DNA of 64,000 nucleotides from Actinokineospora alba (GTDB taxonomy: Bacteria; Actinomycetota; Actinomycetes; Mycobacteriales; Pseudonocardiaceae). Position 1 is the stretch's first letter; every line of letters starts with the position of its first letter. Of this stretch, positions 34,535 through 42,653 are shown in pieces. The notes below the pieces were generated by a model. That model was not told the DNA's origin and ran no database searches. It worked only from the letters and a program-made list of their open reading frames with translations. The stretch is from the NCBI RefSeq assembly GCF_004362515.1, contig NZ_SNXU01000001.1, forward strand, positions 7,224,616 through 7,288,615, written 5' to 3'. A program made the position numbers and the translations under genes.

Positions 34535-36283
34535 TCAGCCTCGAACAAGCCCAGTCAGATGAGCGACAACCTCATCGACGGCGACCTCGGTCTTCTCCCC
34601 GGTCGCCCGGTCCTTGACCTCGACCACGCCGTTGGCCAGCCCGCGCCCGACGACCACGATCGTCGGCACGCCGATGAGCTCGGCGTCCTTGAACTTGACC
34701 CCGGGCGAAGCCGGACGGTCGTCCAGCAGCACCGACAGGCCCGCGGCGTCCAGGTCGGCGGCCAGCTTCTCGCCGCCCTCGCGGAGGGTGTCGTCCTTGC
34801 CCGCGATCACCAGGTGGATGTCGGCGGGCGCGAGGCCACGCGGCCACACGATGCCCAGTTCGTCGTGGCTCTGCTCGACGAGGACCGCGACCAGCCGGGA
34901 GACGCCGATGCCGTAGGAACCCATGGTGATCCGCACGGGCTTCGAGTCCGGGCCGAGCGCGTCGAGGGCGAAGGCGTCGGCGTACTTGCGGCCGAGCTGG
35001 AAGATGTGGCCGATCTCGATGCCGCGCGCGGCGACCAGGGTGCCGCCGCCGTCGGGGGCGGGGTCGCCCTCGCGGACCTCGGCGGCCTCGATGGTGCCGT
35101 CGGGGGTGAAGTCACGGCCCGCGACGAGGTCGACCACGTGGTGGTCGGACTTGTCGGCGCCGGTCACCCACGCGGTGCCGGTGACCACGCGCGGGTCGAC
35201 GAGGTAGGTGACCCCGTTGTCCTGCAACGCCTTCGGGCCGATGTAGCCCTTCACCAGGAACGGGTTCTTGGCGAAGTCGGCCTCGTCGAGGATGGCGACC
35301 TCGGCGGGCTCCAACGACGCTTCGAGGCGCTTCAGGTCGACCTCGCGGTCGCCGGGCAGGCCGACGGCCACGAGCTGCCACTCGGTCTCGCCGGGCTTGC
35401 GGGTCTTGAGGAGCACGTTCTTGAGCGTGTCCGCCGCCGTGAACGTGCGGCCCAGGTCCGCGCCGTTGAGGAAGTTGACCAGGGTCTCGATGGTCGGGGT
35501 GTCGGGCGTGTGGTGGACCTGCGCCTCGGGCAGCCCGTCGAGCGGGATCGCGGGGGGCGCCTGGGTGACGACGGCCTCGACGTTGGCCGCGTAGTCCGAG
35601 TCGGTGGCACGGACGAAGGTGTCCTCACCGGTCGCGGCGACGGCCAGGAACTCCTCGGAGGCCGACCCGCCCATCGCGCCGGAGGTGGCCGAGCAGATGA
35701 CGTACTCGATGCCGAGCCGGTCGAAGATCTTGATGTAGGCGGCGCGGTGCTTCTGGTAGCTCTCGGACAGGCCGTCGTCGGTGAGGTCGAACGAGTACGA
35801 GTCCTTCATCAGGAACTCGCGGCCACGCAGGATGCCCGCGCGGGGACGCGCTTCGTCGCGGTACTTGGTCTGGATCTGGTACAGCGTGACCGGGTAGTCC
35901 TTGTACGAGGTGTACTCGCCCTTCACGGTGAGCGTGAACAGCTCCTCGTGGGTGGGGCCGAGCAGGTAGTCGCCGCCCTTGCGGTCCTTGAGGCGGAACA
36001 GGTTGGGGCCGTACTCGGTCCACCGGTTCGTCGCCTCGTAGGGCTCCTTGGGCAGCAGCGCGGGGAACTGGATCTCCTGGGCGCCCATGGCGTCCATCTC
36101 CTCGCGCACGACGCGCTCGATGTTGCGCAGCACGCGCAGGCCCAGCGGCAGCCACGAGTAACCACCCGGTGCGACGCGGCGGACGTACCCGGCGCGAACC
36201 AACAGCTTGTGGCTGGGCACCTCGGCGTCCGCCGGGTCCTCGCGCAGCGTGCGCAGGAACAACGACGACATCCTGGTGATCAC
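34535..36283 (-). CDS. proS: Prolyl-tRNA synthetase
   Basis: This class II synthetase of 582 residues belongs to the bacterial type with an inserted editing domain. Motif 1 is around GGYSWLPLGLRVLRNIERVVREEM, motif 2 at FRDE-like YRDEARPRAG and motif 3 in GSYGIGVSRL. The insertion between motifs 2 and 3 (about residues 220-400) is the INS editing domain that clears Ala-tRNA(Pro). Its position next to the DUF4439 region mirrors mycobacteria. The GTG start (VITRMSS) is followed closely by an internal ATG. Confidence 0.97.
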   Translation of the reverse strand: MITRMSSLFLRTLREDPADAEVPSHKLLVRAGYVRRVAPGGYSWLPLGLRVLRNIERVVREEMDAMGAQEIQFPALLPKEPYEATNRWTEYGPNLFRLKDRKGGDYLLGPTHEELFTLTVKGEYTSYKDYPVTLYQIQTKYRDEARPRAGILRGREFLMKDSYSFDLTDDGLSESYQKHRAAYIKIFDRLGIEYVICSATSGAMGGSASEEFLAVAATGEDTFVRATDSDYAANVEAVVTQAPPAIPLDGLPEAQVHHTPDTPTIETLVNFLNGADLGRTFTAADTLKNVLLKTRKPGETEWQLVAVGLPGDREVDLKRLEASLEPAEVAILDEADFAKNPFLVKGYIGPKALQDNGVTYLVDPRVVTGTAWVTGADKSDHHVVDLVAGRDFTPDGTIEAAEVREGDPAPDGGGTLVAARGIEIGHIFQLGRKYADAFALDALGPDSKPVRITMGSYGIGVSRLVAVLVEQSHDELGIVWPRGLAPADIHLVIAGKDDTLREGGEKLAADLDAAGLSVLLDDRPASPGVKFKDAELIGVPTIVVVGRGLANGVVEVKDRATGEKTEVAVDEVVAHLTGLVRG

Positions 36284-36400
36284 AATGGACTCCTCTGGGC
36301 CTTCGTATAAAGCAGGTCAAAGCGTAGTGACCCACCCCTGGCCTGCGCATTCGGGTTACCCGGCACGGAATTGTCGGTGGTCGGGTGCAGCATGCCCGCC

Positions 36401-36766
36401 ATGACCATCCACCTGGGCGGGACCACGATCGACTGCGAGAATCCGCGAGCACTGGCGGAGTTCTGGGCGGCCGCCATGGACTACAAGATCAGCGAAGACT
36501 ACGGCGGCGAGTTCGTCATGCTGCTGCCCGAGGGCGGCACGCTCGGCGAGGTCCCGTACCTCGGCCTGCAGCGCGTGCCGGAGAAGCGCGACGGCAAGAA
36601 CCGCGCGCACCTCGACTTCCACACCGAGGACCGGCTCGCCGAGGTCGAGCGGCTGGTCGGCCTCGGCGCGTCGGTGCTGGGCGAGGAGAAGATGCCCGGC
36701 CTGACGTGGTCGGTCCTCGCCGACCCGGAGGGCAACGAGTTCTGCGTCGCCTCGACTAGCGGATGA
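36401..36766 (+). CDS. VOC-superfamily (glyoxalase/bleomycin-resistance fold) protein
   Basis: This 121-residue protein has a paired beta-alpha-beta fold typical of VOC proteins: TTIDCENPRALAEFWAAAM in the first half and HLDFHTEDRLAEVERLV in the second, ending WSVLADPEGNEFCV. Metal ligands probably include H in RAHLDFHT and the late Glu. The role is uncertain (resistance, dioxygenase or isomerase). ATG at 36401 or 36392 are both possible. Confidence 0.88.
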   Translation: MTIHLGGTTIDCENPRALAEFWAAAMDYKISEDYGGEFVMLLPEGGTLGEVPYLGLQRVPEKRDGKNRAHLDFHTEDRLAEVERLVGLGASVLGEEKMPGLTWSVLADPEGNEFCVASTSG

Positions 36767-37706
36767 GCGCGTAGGTCGTCCACCGCTCGACGACGCTGAA
36801 CCCACACCGCTCGTACACGCCGAGGGCACCGGTCGAGTTCCCGGTGTCCACGGCGAGCGTCACCGTGTCGTACCCGGCCGCGCGCGACTCCCGCAGCACC
36901 TGGGCGAGCAGCGCGGTCGCCACGCCGCGGCCGCGCCAGGCCTTGCGGGTGCCGACCTGGCCGAGCCACAGGTCCCGCAGCCCGGTGGCGGCGGTGTGGG
37001 CAGGCGAGTCGTAGCCCATGACGTAGGCGGCGATCTCGCCGGTCGCGTCGTCGCGCAGGACGACGGTCCGGTCCGGCGCGTACGCGGGGTTGCCCGTGTA
37101 ATGCGCGGTCCAGTAGGCCGGGTCCGAAGGCGTGTTGCCCCAGTGCTCGGCGAAGCAGTCGTTGTGCGTGCGGCGCAGCTCGTCGTCGATGGCCGGGGTG
37201 TACCGCTCGACGGTGAGGCCGGGTGGAAACGGCAGGTCCGGGGTCTGTCCGTCGAGTTCGGCGCGCATGTCGAAGAACCAGCGGACCGGCACATACCCGG
37301 CGTTCACCAGCAGTGCCGTGTGCCCGGGGTTGCCTTCGTGGCTCGACGACCGCGGCTCGAGCCGCAGGTGCGGGCAGTGCACGGCATGCAGTTCCTCGGC
37401 CACCAGCACGAGTCGATCGAGCAGCTCCCGCCCGATCCCCCGCCGCCGGTGCGACGGCCGCACGTGCCCGTCGAGCGGCACCCCGTTGACCTCGGTCTTG
37501 CCCGTCTTGAACCAGGCGACGCCCTCGGCCACCAACAGGTCGCCGTCGAACCCGCCGACCGTGCCGGTGGTCGGGTCGGCCATCAGCTCGGCGAACTGTT
37601 CGGGCCCGGTGTGTTCGCCGGTCTTGTCGACCGCCTCGGCATCGGCCCGCAGGTCGAGCCACTGTTCGGCGTCGTCGGCGATCAGCTTCCGCCACGTGAT
37701 GGTCAT
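36756..37706 (-). CDS. Two-domain GNAT acetyltransferase
   Basis: This 316-residue protein is built from two GNAT domains. The second has the acetyl-CoA loop motif RKAWRGRGVATALLAQVL (V/I-x-x-x-x-R-G-x-G-x-A), and the first has PSHRRRGIGRELLDRL. This mirrors the MshD (mycothiol synthase) layout but is not proof of that function. The ATG at 37704-37706 (MTITWRKLIADD) is chosen over upstream options since the region before it is the start of the divergent yaaA gene. It overlaps the convergent VOC gene by 11 nt. Confidence 0.85.
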   Translation of the reverse strand: MTITWRKLIADDAEQWLDLRADAEAVDKTGEHTGPEQFAELMADPTTGTVGGFDGDLLVAEGVAWFKTGKTEVNGVPLDGHVRPSHRRRGIGRELLDRLVLVAEELHAVHCPHLRLEPRSSSHEGNPGHTALLVNAGYVPVRWFFDMRAELDGQTPDLPFPPGLTVERYTPAIDDELRRTHNDCFAEHWGNTPSDPAYWTAHYTGNPAYAPDRTVVLRDDATGEIAAYVMGYDSPAHTAATGLRDLWLGQVGTRKAWRGRGVATALLAQVLRESRAAGYDTVTLAVDTGNSTGALGVYERCGFSVVERWTTYALIR

Positions 37707-37783
37707 GCCCCCGACGGTACGACCGGCGCGGGTCAGGATCGACCGAATTACCGACGGCGCGGCCGCCGCTTTAAGCTCAGCCG

Positions 37784-38524
37784 GTGCTCGTGCTGCTGCC
37801 CCCATCGGAGACCAAGGCCGAGGGCGGCGCAGGCGCGCCCCTCGACCTCACCGCCCTGTCGTTCCCCGAGCTCACGCTGGTGCGTGAGCGGCTGGCCACG
37901 GCCCTGCGCGACCTGGCCGCGGACGTCCCGGCGAGCCTGGCCGCGCTCGGCCTCTCGCCACGCCAGGCCGACGAGGTCGCCCGCAACGCGGTGCTGCGCG
38001 AGTCGCCCACGATGCCCGCGCTGGAGCGCTACACCGGTGTCCTCTACGACGCCCTCGACGCGAAGTCGTTCACCAAGCCGCAGCGCAACCGGGCCAACCG
38101 CAGGCTGGCGGTGGCGTCGGCCCTGTTCGGCGTGGTGCGCACGGGCGACCAGATCCCGGCCTACCGCCTTTCCGGCGACACCGTGCTGCCCGGGGTCGGC
38201 GGCCTGCGGACGCTGTGGCGGGCCGACCTGGAGAAGACGCTGTCCACAGTGGACGACCTGGTGGTCGACCTGCGCTCGGGCGCCTACGCCAACCTGGCCG
38301 CGATCCCGCACGCCGTGACCGTCCGCGTGGTCACCGATGACGGCACGGGCAGGCGCAAGACGGTCAGCCACTTCAACAAGGCCTACAAGGGCAAACTCGC
38401 CGCCGCCTTGGCACTGGCCCCGCGCGAACCGGGCTCCATCCGCACCCTGATCTCGGTGGCCGCGGCCAACGGGATGCGGCTCGAACCGACCGGCAAGAAG
38501 TCGCTCGACCTGATCGTCGTTTAA
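37784..38524 (+). CDS. yaaA: Peroxide-stress protein YaaA (DUF328)
   Basis: This 246-residue protein has the YaaA core: LVLLPPSETKAEGG at the N-terminus, then LYDALDAKSF and RVVTDDGTGRRKTVSHFNK, as in the DUF328 family. In E. coli, YaaA lowers intracellular iron under peroxide stress. Actinobacterial members are taken as oxidative-stress proteins by similarity. The GTG start gives VLVLLPPSE, which fits the family. Confidence 0.93.
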   Translation: MLVLLPPSETKAEGGAGAPLDLTALSFPELTLVRERLATALRDLAADVPASLAALGLSPRQADEVARNAVLRESPTMPALERYTGVLYDALDAKSFTKPQRNRANRRLAVASALFGVVRTGDQIPAYRLSGDTVLPGVGGLRTLWRADLEKTLSTVDDLVVDLRSGAYANLAAIPHAVTVRVVTDDGTGRRKTVSHFNKAYKGKLAAALALAPREPGSIRTLISVAAANGMRLEPTGKKSLDLIVV

Positions 38525-38598
38525 TTCGATTGACCGCCCTGACCTGGGCGGGCAAGCTGTGCGCGACAGAGGCGAAGACGGACCTGAGGAGGTGCCCC

Positions 38599-38655
38599 GT
38601 GGTGATGACTGTCCCTGTGGCGGCACCAGCCCGGCCACTCGCCCCACGTCGCTGA
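38599..38655 (+). CDS. Candidate leader peptide upstream of the RIO kinase gene
   Basis: An 18-residue reading frame opens at GTG behind an excellent Shine-Dalgarno (GAGGAGG at 38586-38592, 6-nt spacer) and ends in TGA at 38653-38655. The peptide is Pro/Ala/Arg-rich (VVMTVPVAAPARPLAPRR). Its stop lies within the ascending part of a hairpin (38641-38670), and the kinase gene starts 43 nt downstream. This geometry suits attenuation or ribosome-mediated control, but is inferred only from sequence. Confidence 0.5.
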   Translation: MVMTVPVAAPARPLAPRR

Positions 38656-38670
38656 CTCTCGCGGTGGGGC
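38641..38670 (+). promoter_or_regulatory. Leader hairpin after the small frame
   Basis: GCCCCAC (38641-38647) pairs exactly with GTGGGGC (38664-38670) across 16 nt, followed by a pyrimidine tract TTCCTTCCC. Translation of the leader peptide to its stop would place a ribosome over the left arm. Confidence 0.45.
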
Positions 38671-38698
38671 TTCCTTCCCAGGTCTAGGAGACCCACCA

Positions 38699-39658
38699 GT
38701 GCGAAAGCACGAGTTCACCGACGAGTTCGACAGTTTCGACAGCTCCCCGCGCGGCCGCATGCGCCGTGTCCGGTTCGACGACGACCCTCAGCCCCAGCGC
38801 AGCGGCAGGCTCACCGAGGCCGAGAAGGCCCGGCTGGCCCGCGTGCGCGACGACGCCTACACCGCCGCCGAGGAACTCCCCGACGGCGCGGACCGCTGGT
38901 CCACGTGGGGCGACAGCGAGCAGGGGCCGCACCCGCGGCCCGACTGGCTGATCACCGACCTAGCCGCGGCCGACACCGAGTTGGGCGTGCTCAAGACCGG
39001 CAAAGAGGCCGACGTGTTCGTCATCGAACGCGCCGTCCCCGACGGTCCGCGCTGCCTGCTGGCCGCCAAGCGGTACCGCAGCGGCGAGCATCGGATGTTC
39101 CACCGCGACGCGGGCTACCTCGAGGGCAGGCGGATGCGCCGCTCCCGCGAGATGCGCGCGATGGCCAACCGCAGCGCGTTCGGCCGCAACCTGATCGCCG
39201 AGCAGTGGGCGGTCGCGGAGTTCGCCGCGCTCACCCGCCTGTGGTCCATCGGCGCCCCGGTGCCGTACCCGGTGCAGCGCGACGGCACCGAGATCCTCCT
39301 GGAGTTCCTGCGCGACGAGGACGACCAAGCCGCGCCCAGGCTCGCCCAGCTCCGCCCGGAGCGCGACGAGCTGCGGGAGCTGTGGGAGCAGCTCGTCGCG
39401 GGACTGGAGCTGTTCGCGGTCGTGGGTCTGACCCACGGCGACCTGTCGGCGTACAACACGCTTGTCCACGATGGACACCTGATGCTGATCGACCTCCCCC
39501 AGGTCGTCGATCTCATCGCCAATCCGCGCGGTCCGGAGTTCCTGGCACGTGACGTTGCCAACATTTCGGGCTGGTTCCGCTCTCGCGGATTGCCCGATGA
39601 CGTCGCCGATCCGGGCACTTTGACCGCTCGTCTGCTGGTCACGGCCGGTATCGACTGA
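38699..39658 (+). CDS. RIO1-family serine protein kinase
   Basis: This 319-residue atypical kinase has an invariant lysine in CLLAAKRYRSG (after the glycine-free P-loop KTGKEADVF), a catalytic loop THGDLSAYNTLVH and a metal-binding IDLPQVVDL. RIO kinases act in ribosome maturation in archaea and eukaryotes; bacterial members are found widely in actinobacteria with unclear targets. The GTG start is preceded by AGGAG. The adjacent DEAD-box helicase downstream suggests, but does not show, a shared ribosome/RNA role. Confidence 0.92.
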   Translation: MRKHEFTDEFDSFDSSPRGRMRRVRFDDDPQPQRSGRLTEAEKARLARVRDDAYTAAEELPDGADRWSTWGDSEQGPHPRPDWLITDLAAADTELGVLKTGKEADVFVIERAVPDGPRCLLAAKRYRSGEHRMFHRDAGYLEGRRMRRSREMRAMANRSAFGRNLIAEQWAVAEFAALTRLWSIGAPVPYPVQRDGTEILLEFLRDEDDQAAPRLAQLRPERDELRELWEQLVAGLELFAVVGLTHGDLSAYNTLVHDGHLMLIDLPQVVDLIANPRGPEFLARDVANISGWFRSRGLPDDVADPGTLTARLLVTAGID

Positions 39659-39664
39659 TCGGCC

Positions 39665-39767
39665 CGGGGAACGGCGTACGTGATCCTGGTCCCTTGGTGC
39701 GCGCTCGCTACTGGGTGTGCGCTAACCTAGACACGCATCGTGAGCGACACACGTACGTCGTTCCCCG
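39665..39767 (+). repeat. Long-range inverted repeat in the DEAD-box gene leader
   Basis: CGGGGAACGGCGTACGTG (39665-39682) and CACGTACGTCGTTCCCCG (39750-39767) pair over 18 positions with one G-T wobble. The loop is 67 nt and contains TAACCTAGAC, which could be a -10 element. It begins 7 nt after the RIO kinase stop and ends 150 nt before the helicase start. It could be a long leader stem, a weak terminator, or an operator pair. Confidence 0.5.
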
Positions 39768-39917
39768 CCCGGCAACCTAATGACCGCCGGATGGCCAGCG
39801 GTGCCACCCGCAACTAACGGCGTGACATACGCGCCGGGCCCGTCCGTGTGAATGCCTGCCGGTCTCCTTTGAAGAGAGCGGAGCCTCCCGAGACGTGCCA
39901 CGTCCGGAGAGGACCCC

Positions 39918-41567
39918 GTGCAGAATACTGCCCTGCCCACGAACGACCAGATTTCGAACGACATCGCTGAAGAGGACCGCAAGCCCCGCCACCGCCAGAG
40001 TGGCAAGGGCAAGCACGACCTTCATGAAGAAGGCGTCATCTCGTTCGCCGACCTCGGTCTGCCCCAGCCGCTGCTCAAGGCGCTGGCTGACGCAGGCATC
40101 TCTTCCCCCTTCCCGATCCAGGCCGCGACGCTGCCCGACGCCCTCAAGGGCAAGGACGTGCTCGGCCGCGCGCAGACCGGATCGGGCAAGACCCTCGCCT
40201 TCGGCCTCGCGCTGCTCGCCCGCCTTCAGGGTGGCCAGCCCCGCGCCCTGCGCCCCCGTGCGCTGATCCTGGTCCCCACCCGCGAACTCGCGCTGCAGGT
40301 GAGCGACGCGCTCACCCCGCTGGGCAAGTCGCTGGGCCTGTGGGTCCGCACCGCCGTCGGCGGCATGTCGTTCCCGCGGCAGTCCGACGCCCTCAAGCGC
40401 GGTGTCGACCTGCTGATCGCCACGCCGGGCCGGCTGTCGGACCACGTCCGCCAGGGCACCTGCATCCTGCACGACGTGCAGTACATGGCGATCGACGAAG
40501 CCGACCAGATGGCCGACATGGGCTTCCTGCCCCAGGTCCGCGAGATCATGGACCAGGCCGACCCGGACGCCCAGGTGCTGCTGTTCTCGGCGACGCTCGA
40601 CGGTGACGTCGACCAGCTGATCAAGCGCTACATGAAGAACCCGGTCACCCACTCGGTCGCCCCGGCGACCGCCAGCGTGTCCACAATGGACCACCACATG
40701 CTGCTGGTGTCCAAGCAGGACAAGGCCGACGTCATCGCCGAGATGGCCGCCCGCGAGGGTCGCACGATCATGTTCGTGCGCACCAAGCACCACGTGGACC
40801 GTCTCGCCGACAAGCTGCGCTCGGTCGGCGTCCACGCAGGCGCCCTGCACGGCGGGAAGACCCAGGGTGCGCGCAACCGCGTCCTGAGCCAGTTCCGTGA
40901 CGGCAACATGCCCGTCCTGGTCGCCACGGACGTCGCGGCCCGCGGCATCCACGTCGACAACGTCAGCCTGGTCGTGCACGTGGACCCGCCCGCCGACTCC
41001 AAGGACTACCTGCACCGCGCGGGCCGTACCGCGCGCGCCGGTGAGTCCGGCACGGTCGTCACGGTGGTCACCCACGACCAGCGCCGCACGGTCGTGCGGA
41101 TGACGGACAAGGCGGGCGTCAAGCCGGAGAGCACCAAGGTGCGCCCCGGCGACCCGGACCTCGCGCGCATCACCGGTGCCCGCACCCCGTCCGGCGAGCC
41201 GGTCATCGAGCGGGTCGCCCCGGCCCGCCCGCCGCGCTCGGGCGGCCACACCCCGCGTCGGGGTGGCGGCGACTTCCGTCGTCGCACCGGCCGCGAGAGC
41301 CACGGCCACGAGGGCCGCTCCCGCGACGCGCACCACCCGCGTGACGACCGTCGCGACGCCCCCCGTGAGGGTGGCCCGCGCCGCGAGTTCCGCGACGGCC
41401 CCCGCCGCGACTTCCGCGACGGCCCGCGCACCGACGCTCCCCGTGGCGACGCCCCCCGCCGTGAGGGCCCCCGCCGCGAGTTCCGCGATGGTCCGCGTTT
41501 GGACGACCGCCGTTCGGCACCTGCCGGTGCCGCCCGTGGATCGCGCGACGGAGACCGCCGCTACTGA
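39918..41567 (+). CDS. deaD: DEAD-box ATP-dependent RNA helicase
   Basis: This 549-residue helicase has Q68 of the Q-motif, AQTGSGKT (85-92), PTRELA, DEAD at about residues 192-195, SAT and the HRAGRTAR motif VI block. The helicase core ends near residue 400. A basic, Arg/Asp/Gly-rich tail of repeated REFRDGPR units follows. DEAD-box helicases of this kind help ribosome assembly and RNA decay, especially in the cold. The GTG start follows GGAGAGG. The 259-nt leader with a large inverted repeat fits post-transcriptional control as known for cold-shock helicases. Confidence 0.96.
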   Translation: MQNTALPTNDQISNDIAEEDRKPRHRQSGKGKHDLHEEGVISFADLGLPQPLLKALADAGISSPFPIQAATLPDALKGKDVLGRAQTGSGKTLAFGLALLARLQGGQPRALRPRALILVPTRELALQVSDALTPLGKSLGLWVRTAVGGMSFPRQSDALKRGVDLLIATPGRLSDHVRQGTCILHDVQYMAIDEADQMADMGFLPQVREIMDQADPDAQVLLFSATLDGDVDQLIKRYMKNPVTHSVAPATASVSTMDHHMLLVSKQDKADVIAEMAAREGRTIMFVRTKHHVDRLADKLRSVGVHAGALHGGKTQGARNRVLSQFRDGNMPVLVATDVAARGIHVDNVSLVVHVDPPADSKDYLHRAGRTARAGESGTVVTVVTHDQRRTVVRMTDKAGVKPESTKVRPGDPDLARITGARTPSGEPVIERVAPARPPRSGGHTPRRGGGDFRRRTGRESHGHEGRSRDAHHPRDDRRDAPREGGPRREFRDGPRRDFRDGPRTDAPRGDAPRREGPRREFRDGPRLDDRRSAPAGAARGSRDGDRRY

Positions 41568-41586
41568 TAGCCCGGTAAGACCCGGT

Positions 41587-41620
41587 AAGGCCGCCCCGAG
41601 ACTCGTCTCGGGGCGGCCTT
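41587..41620 (+). terminator. DEAD-box gene terminator
   Basis: A perfect 15-bp stem (AAGGCCGCCCCGAGA and its complement) with a CTCG loop starts 19 nt beyond the stop and is followed by CCGCTTTGTT. This is the most classical terminator of the window. Confidence 0.92.
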
Positions 41621-41643
41621 CCGCTTTGTTCAATGGGGGAAAC

Positions 41644-42647
41644 ATGATCAGGTTCTGGGCCGCCAGACGCCGCGTCCACATCCTTACGGTTCTCGCGCTC
41701 GTCGTGAGCCTCGCGGGCTGCGAGTCGAGCCCGCCTGCCGCACCGGTGACGCCCAACCCGGGGGCGGAGCAGGATCGCGGGCTGCCGCCGGTTCCGCCCG
41801 CCACACCGGCCACGCCCAACCCGAGGGCGGATGGGGATGTCGGGCTGCGACAGGTTCCACACACCGGCGGTCTCGCACTCGTCTTCGCCCAGCCTGAATT
41901 CGCATCCCAGGTTCTGTGCCAGGCGATCGACAAACAGGACTGGGAAAAAGTCCTCGGTGGCCGTGTGGCTCGCATCCTGAGCCGCCCACCGATCGCTGGG
42001 TGCACGATCGCCGCCGACACCGCCGAGGTGTTTCTCTCCTTGCGCGGACCCGGCCCCGAAACCTACGAACAGGGCAAGACCATTGGTGGTCGGCCCGCCG
42101 AGGAACACCCCGGCGACATCCGGACCTGGATCGCCGTCACCCTGTCCGACTCTCCTCGCGGCCGTACCAGTCTCACCGCCGAGTTTCATCCGAAGGTCCG
42201 CAGCCCGAGGCGAGCGCCAAGATGCCACTGCTCCGCAGGGCGCTCGAAACGATCGTGCCCGTGCTGACGGAGGAGACCGGTGAGCTGCCCGAGGTCGCCG
42301 AGGACGGAACCATGGCCTACACGGCCACGCCGTTGACCGGCGACGTGCTCGATCTCCCGGTGACCATCCAGAACCTGCAGCTCTGCACGCTCCTGCAGGA
42401 GCGACTGGGCGTGAAGGTCACGAAGGTGAGCTACCCGCTCGGCTGCTCGACCGAGACCGGGAGTGCCTCGTTCTGGTCCGCCGAAACCACTCTTGACGGT
42501 TACCCGGATTCCATCGCCGATCGTCCCGCCAAGATCGGGAAGGGGATCAACGTCAGACTCCGCGATGACGCGTGGGTCGATCTGGTGGTCACCGGTGACG
42601 ACGCCAAGGCGATGGCCGAGCGAATCGTGCCTCTGCTGCCCAGGTGA
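41644..42647 (+). pseudogene. Frameshifted secreted lipoprotein gene
   Basis: An ATG at 41644 opens a lipoprotein signal (VVSLAGCESS) followed by a Pro-rich linker with a repeated VTPNPGA/ATPNPRA element and a domain reading to about 42195. There the frame breaks: the coding signal continues in the +1-shifted frame (EASAKMPLLRRALETIVPVL onward) to TGA at 42645-42647. The two halves show internal similarity (LCQAIDKQDW / LCTLLQERLG with IAGC and PLGC), so this is one two-repeat protein. One missing base near CGAAGGTCC (about 42191-42199) explains the break; it could be a true mutation or a sequence error. Confidence 0.7.
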
Positions 42648-42653
42648 GTCCCG

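Noticed and set aside
36284..36400. Possible T-box leader before proS
   Set aside because: The spacer is short and has no specifier loop, T-box sequence or terminator/antiterminator pair.
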